This document shows, piece by piece, positions 6,368 to 8,698 of a stretch of 8,698 bases of DNA. This DNA is from Desulfobacteraceae bacterium (GTDB lineage Bacteria; Desulfobacterota; Desulfobacteria; Desulfobacterales; Desulfosalsimonadaceae). The stretch is taken from NCBI GenBank assembly GCA_021162325.1, contig JAGGYV010000244.1, positions 1 through 8,698 on the forward strand, in the 5' to 3' direction. The position numbers and the translations under genes were made by a program. Under the pieces are notes generated by a model. It saw only the letters and a list, made by a program, of their open reading frames with translations, was not told the DNA's origin and ran no database searches. Each line of letters begins with the position of its first letter. Position 1 is the first letter of the stretch.

Positions 6368-7699
6368 TTACCGCTTGTTTTTCTCAAAGTGCTCACTGGC
6401 GTTGATAAACAGAACATCGTCGGGCTTTTTGCATTTTTTTAACACCAGAATGCAAACCGGAATTCCCGTCGAGAAAAACAGATTAGCAGGAAGGCCAATC
6501 ACTGTATCTATATTGCCGTCTTCCAACAATTTGCGGCGGATTCTTGCCTCGGCACCGCCACGGAACAGCACGCCATGGGGCAGGATGATCGCCATGGTGC
6601 CTTCTTTGGCTAAAAAGTGAAATCCGTGCAGTAAAAAAGCAAAGTCAGCGGCAGATTTAGGCGCCAGCCCGTAATTTTTAAAGCGGAAATCCTCACCCAG
6701 TGCATCACTTGGTTGCCAGCGGTAGCTGAAAGGGGGGTTGGCGACCACGGCATCAAAATGCTGTTTTTTGGCGGGATTTTCTTCACCTAGAATATCCCAG
6801 TCGTTGAGTAATGAATCACCATGGTGAATCTTGAACTCCGAATCCTTTACGCCATGCAGCAGCATATTCATCCGCGCCAGGTTGTAAGTGGTGATATTAT
6901 TTTCCTGCCCGAAAATCTTGCCAATGCCATGCTGTCCCAGTTGATTGCGTACATTGAGCAGCAAAGAGCCGGAACCGCAGGCGAAATCAAGCACCTTATT
7001 CAGTTTTTTCTTCTTGCCTGTGGTCGGGTCTTGGCTGTCAAGGGTGACAATCGCTGAAAGAATGCTGGAAATCTGCTGCGGCGTGTAAAACTCGCCCGCC
7101 TTCTTGCCCGATCCGGCGGCAAACTGTCCGATCAGATACTCATAGGCATCGCCCAGCACATCGCTGCTGGTGGAAAACTCTGAAATTCCTTCAGCAATTT
7201 TGGTAATGATGGTACACAGCTTGGCATTGCGAGCAGTGTAATCTTTGCCGAGTTTTTCCGAATCCAGATTGATCTCCGAGAACAAGCCCTGAAAGGTACT
7301 GGCAAAGGATTCGTTTTCGATGTATTTGAAGCCTTTTTGCAAGGTGCGAAGTAACTCTCCATCTTGCGTGCGCGCCAGCTCGGCGATGGTTGTCCACATA
7401 AATTCCGGCTTGACAACATAATGCACCTTGCGCCGCATCTGCTTCTCGAATGCTTCTATATCCTCTCCGTTTTCAGCATACCAGATGGACAAAGGCGAAC
7501 GCTTATCGTCTGCCTCGACTTCTGGATAGTCCCGCCCCAGTTCCTTTTTTGCTGCGGCTTCGTAGTTATCCGACAAATACCGCAGAAAGAGAAAAGAGAG
7601 CATATAATCACGGAAATCGTCCGCGTTCATAGCACCGCGTAATTGGTCGGCAATGCCCCATAGGGTTTTACCCAGTTCTTTTTGTTCTTGTTTGGTCAT
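6368..7699 (-). CDS. hsdM: Type I restriction-modification methyltransferase subunit HsdM, truncated by an ochre codon
   Basis: A 443-residue open part of the N6-adenine methyltransferase subunit of a type I restriction-modification system. The N-terminal helical domain (about 7-135) is followed by the methyltransferase core, with EFYTP at 203-207, the S-adenosylmethionine motif DFACGSGS at 238-245 and the catalytic NPPF at 321-324. The frame ends at FEKNKR with TAA (6368-6370), where relatives usually have Gln; a single C-to-T change of CAA would explain it. The remaining C-terminal domain follows in the same frame. Truncated protein would keep catalysis motifs but lose the helical tail that contacts HsdS, so activity is doubtful. 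The ATG at 7699 has no clear ribosome binding site and overlaps the stop of a possible micro-ORF by ATGA. The DUF1016 nuclease lies directly upstream; no hsdS or hsdR lies downstream. Confidence 0.93.
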   Translation of the reverse strand: MTKQEQKELGKTLWGIADQLRGAMNADDFRDYMLSFLFLRYLSDNYEAAAKKELGRDYPEVEADDKRSPLSIWYAENGEDIEAFEKQMRRKVHYVVKPEFMWTTIAELARTQDGELLRTLQKGFKYIENESFASTFQGLFSEINLDSEKLGKDYTARNAKLCTIITKIAEGISEFSTSSDVLGDAYEYLIGQFAAGSGKKAGEFYTPQQISSILSAIVTLDSQDPTTGKKKKLNKVLDFACGSGSLLLNVRNQLGQHGIGKIFGQENNITTYNLARMNMLLHGVKDSEFKIHHGDSLLNDWDILGEENPAKKQHFDAVVANPPFSYRWQPSDALGEDFRFKNYGLAPKSAADFAFLLHGFHFLAKEGTMAIILPHGVLFRGGAEARIRRKLLEDGNIDTVIGLPANLFFSTGIPVCILVLKKCKKPDDVLFINASEHFEKNKR

Positions 7700-7749
7700 G
7701 ATAGATTACGCAATGTTGTGTATGTGTGAATTTTGGTTTTTTTACTCAT
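7696..7749 (-). CDS. Possible 17-residue coupling micro-ORF between the nuclease gene and hsdM
   Basis: The frame MSKKTKIHTYTTLRNLS starts with an ATG that overlaps the TGA of the DUF1016 gene (ATGA, 7746-7749). It ends with a TGA that overlaps the ATG of hsdM (ATGA, 7696-7699). It exactly bridges the gap between the two genes, and hsdM has no evident Shine-Dalgarno sequence of its own. Ribosomes could therefore pass from one gene to the next by reinitiation. The peptide resembles nothing I know, and the arrangement could be chance. Confidence 0.3.
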   Translation of the reverse strand: MSKKTKIHTYTTLRNLS

Positions 7750-8698
7750 TCATTCCGCCCGTCAATCAGCCGCCTCTCCCGTTCAATCTCGGCAATCAGC
7801 TCTTCCTCTGTCGGCAGGATGCGTTGGTATTTTGACGCAAAAAGTTGGTGATTTTCCTTGAGGACAGAGTATTTGACAATAGTTTCGTCCTTGCTGTCGC
7901 AAAGAATAATGCCAATGGTGGGATTATCGTCTTCACCACGCTTGAGGTCATCAAACATACGGACATACATATCCATCTGCCCGATGTCCTGATGGCTTAG
8001 TTTGCCGGTTTTCAGGTCGATAATGACAAAGCATTTGAGCAGGTAGTTGTAGAACACCAGATCGAGATAAAAATGGCTGGTCTCGGTACTGATCCGCATT
8101 TGACGGGCGACAAAGGAGAATCCCTTGCCCAGTTCCAACAAAAACTTTTGCAATTCGCCAATAATCGCCTGTTCCAGCCTGCTCTCCTGCAAAAGATCGG
8201 ATTCCGGCAGTTGCAAAAATTCAAGCACATAGGGGTCTTTGATAAAGTCAAGATGCTGATTTTTGGTATTTTCAACTGCCTCATTTGGTGAGACAATTTG
8301 AGAAGAGAGAAGCCGTTGATAGCTCAGACTTTTGATATTACGTTCAAGCTGGCGTACATTCCACTGTTGTTCCCTTGCTTCATTGCAATAGTATTCAACA
8401 GCTTTGACAGAATCAACGCGCATAATCAGGCGCAGGTGACTCCAGCTCAATTCTCTACACAGTGTGGAGAGAATCTTCTGTTCAGGAAACTTGAGGTGGA
8501 ACTGACGGCAATTATATAAATTGGCGTAGGAAAACCCCTTGCCAAAATCAGCCGTTAAGGAAGCAGACAGATCTTCTATCAGTCGTTTGCCGTATTTTGC
8601 CCTTTGCTCACCCTGTTGTTCTTCCTCCACAATACGCTTGCCGATCAACCAATAGGCCTCAACCATGGCGGAATTAACCGCAGACCGGGCCTTGCTCC
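7746..8698 (-). CDS. DUF1016/YhcG-family PDDEXK nuclease, partial at the right window edge
   Basis: At least 316 residues are visible; the frame stays open to the window edge. A Met at 8666 is probably not the start, because the ten residues before it (SKARSAVNSA) continue the family's typical N-terminal helix leading into VEAYWLIGKRIVEEEQ. The N-terminal DUF1016 domain covers about the first 150 visible residues, with YANLYNCRQFHLKFP and LSWSHLRLIMRV. The C-terminal half is a PDDEXK nuclease fold: Asp202 in YLDLVFYN and the D217-L-K219 of FVIIDLKTGKL (counted from the Met at 8666), followed by GQMDMYV. This family often sits beside type I restriction-modification genes; its exact role there is not settled, and defence or restriction-linked nuclease activity is inference. 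It ends in TGA at 7746, 46 bases before hsdM on the same strand, so the two are probably one operon. Confidence 0.9.
   Translation of the reverse strand, partial: SKARSAVNSAMVEAYWLIGKRIVEEEQQGEQRAKYGKRLIEDLSASLTADFGKGFSYANLYNCRQFHLKFPEQKILSTLCRELSWSHLRLIMRVDSVKAVEYYCNEAREQQWNVRQLERNIKSLSYQRLLSSQIVSPNEAVENTKNQHLDFIKDPYVLEFLQLPESDLLQESRLEQAIIGELQKFLLELGKGFSFVARQMRISTETSHFYLDLVFYNYLLKCFVIIDLKTGKLSHQDIGQMDMYVRMFDDLKRGEDDNPTIGIILCDSKDETIVKYSVLKENHQLFASKYQRILPTEEELIAEIERERRLIDGRNE

Noticed and set aside
6368..6370. Stop-codon recoding (for example pyrrolysine)
   Set aside because: The codon is TAA, whereas pyrrolysine uses TAG. map and the hsdM tail also end normally in TAG, so there is no sign of recoding here.
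6359..6372. Frameshift between the two parts of hsdM
   Set aside because: The start of the downstream part (6361) and the start of hsdM (7699) differ by 1338 bases, a multiple of three. The break is a single in-frame TAA, not an insertion or deletion.
7364..7642. Plus-strand frames opposite hsdM
   Set aside because: They are antisense to a clear HsdM coding region, have no ribosome binding sites of note and no recognisable motifs.
8664..8666. ATG at 8666 as the true start of the DUF1016 gene
   Set aside because: The frame is open to the window edge, and the residues before this Met fit the family's N-terminal helix, so the start lies outside the window.

Overview
This 8.7 kb window looks like a chromosomal accessory stretch from a Gram-negative, probably anaerobic bacterium. 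Desulfobacterota is my guess, an inference from gene style and from the short dispersed elements at gene ends; nothing in the window fixes the taxon. It holds seven protein genes that are intact or nearly so, one broken gene, one possible micro-ORF and several short palindromic or repeated elements. I see no rRNA, tRNA, CRISPR array or transposase gene.

Left part (1-4822): a specialised NusG/RfaH-type elongation factor (minus strand, 89-646) lies divergent to a fused ABC exporter (plus, 813-2639). After a gene-free 400-base stretch with a strong inverted pair of REP-like hairpins (2851-2955) come three minus-strand genes that read as one unit. An HI0074-type HEPN protein (4406-4822) is followed by its MNT nucleotidyltransferase partner (4076-4402, coupled by TGA-TAA-ATG), then galE, UDP-glucose 4-epimerase (3046-4056). 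The RfaH-like factor, exporter and galE suggest the edge of a cell-surface polysaccharide or export locus; the HEPN/MNT pair is a toxin-antitoxin-like module transcribed into galE.

Middle (4823-5971): a non-coding element of about 125 bp (4881-5005) has ends made of repeated CTAAAGT units in opposite orientation around small hairpins. It is followed by map, a methionine aminopeptidase with an N-terminal SEC-C zinc motif (minus, 5072-5965).

Right part (6092-8698): on the minus strand, a DUF1016/YhcG-type PDDEXK nuclease that runs off the right edge precedes hsdM, the methyltransferase subunit of a type I restriction-modification system. hsdM is interrupted by an in-frame TAA (6368-6370); the C-terminal 92 codons continue intact in the same frame after it. 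No hsdS or hsdR lies downstream before map, so the system is either incomplete or has its other subunits beyond the right edge.

The most useful points for follow-up are the in-frame nonsense codon in hsdM, the 17-residue micro-ORF with ATGA overlaps at both ends between the nuclease and hsdM, the REP-like pair, and the CTAAAGT-unit element. I did not find convincing evidence for an entirely new multi-gene system.
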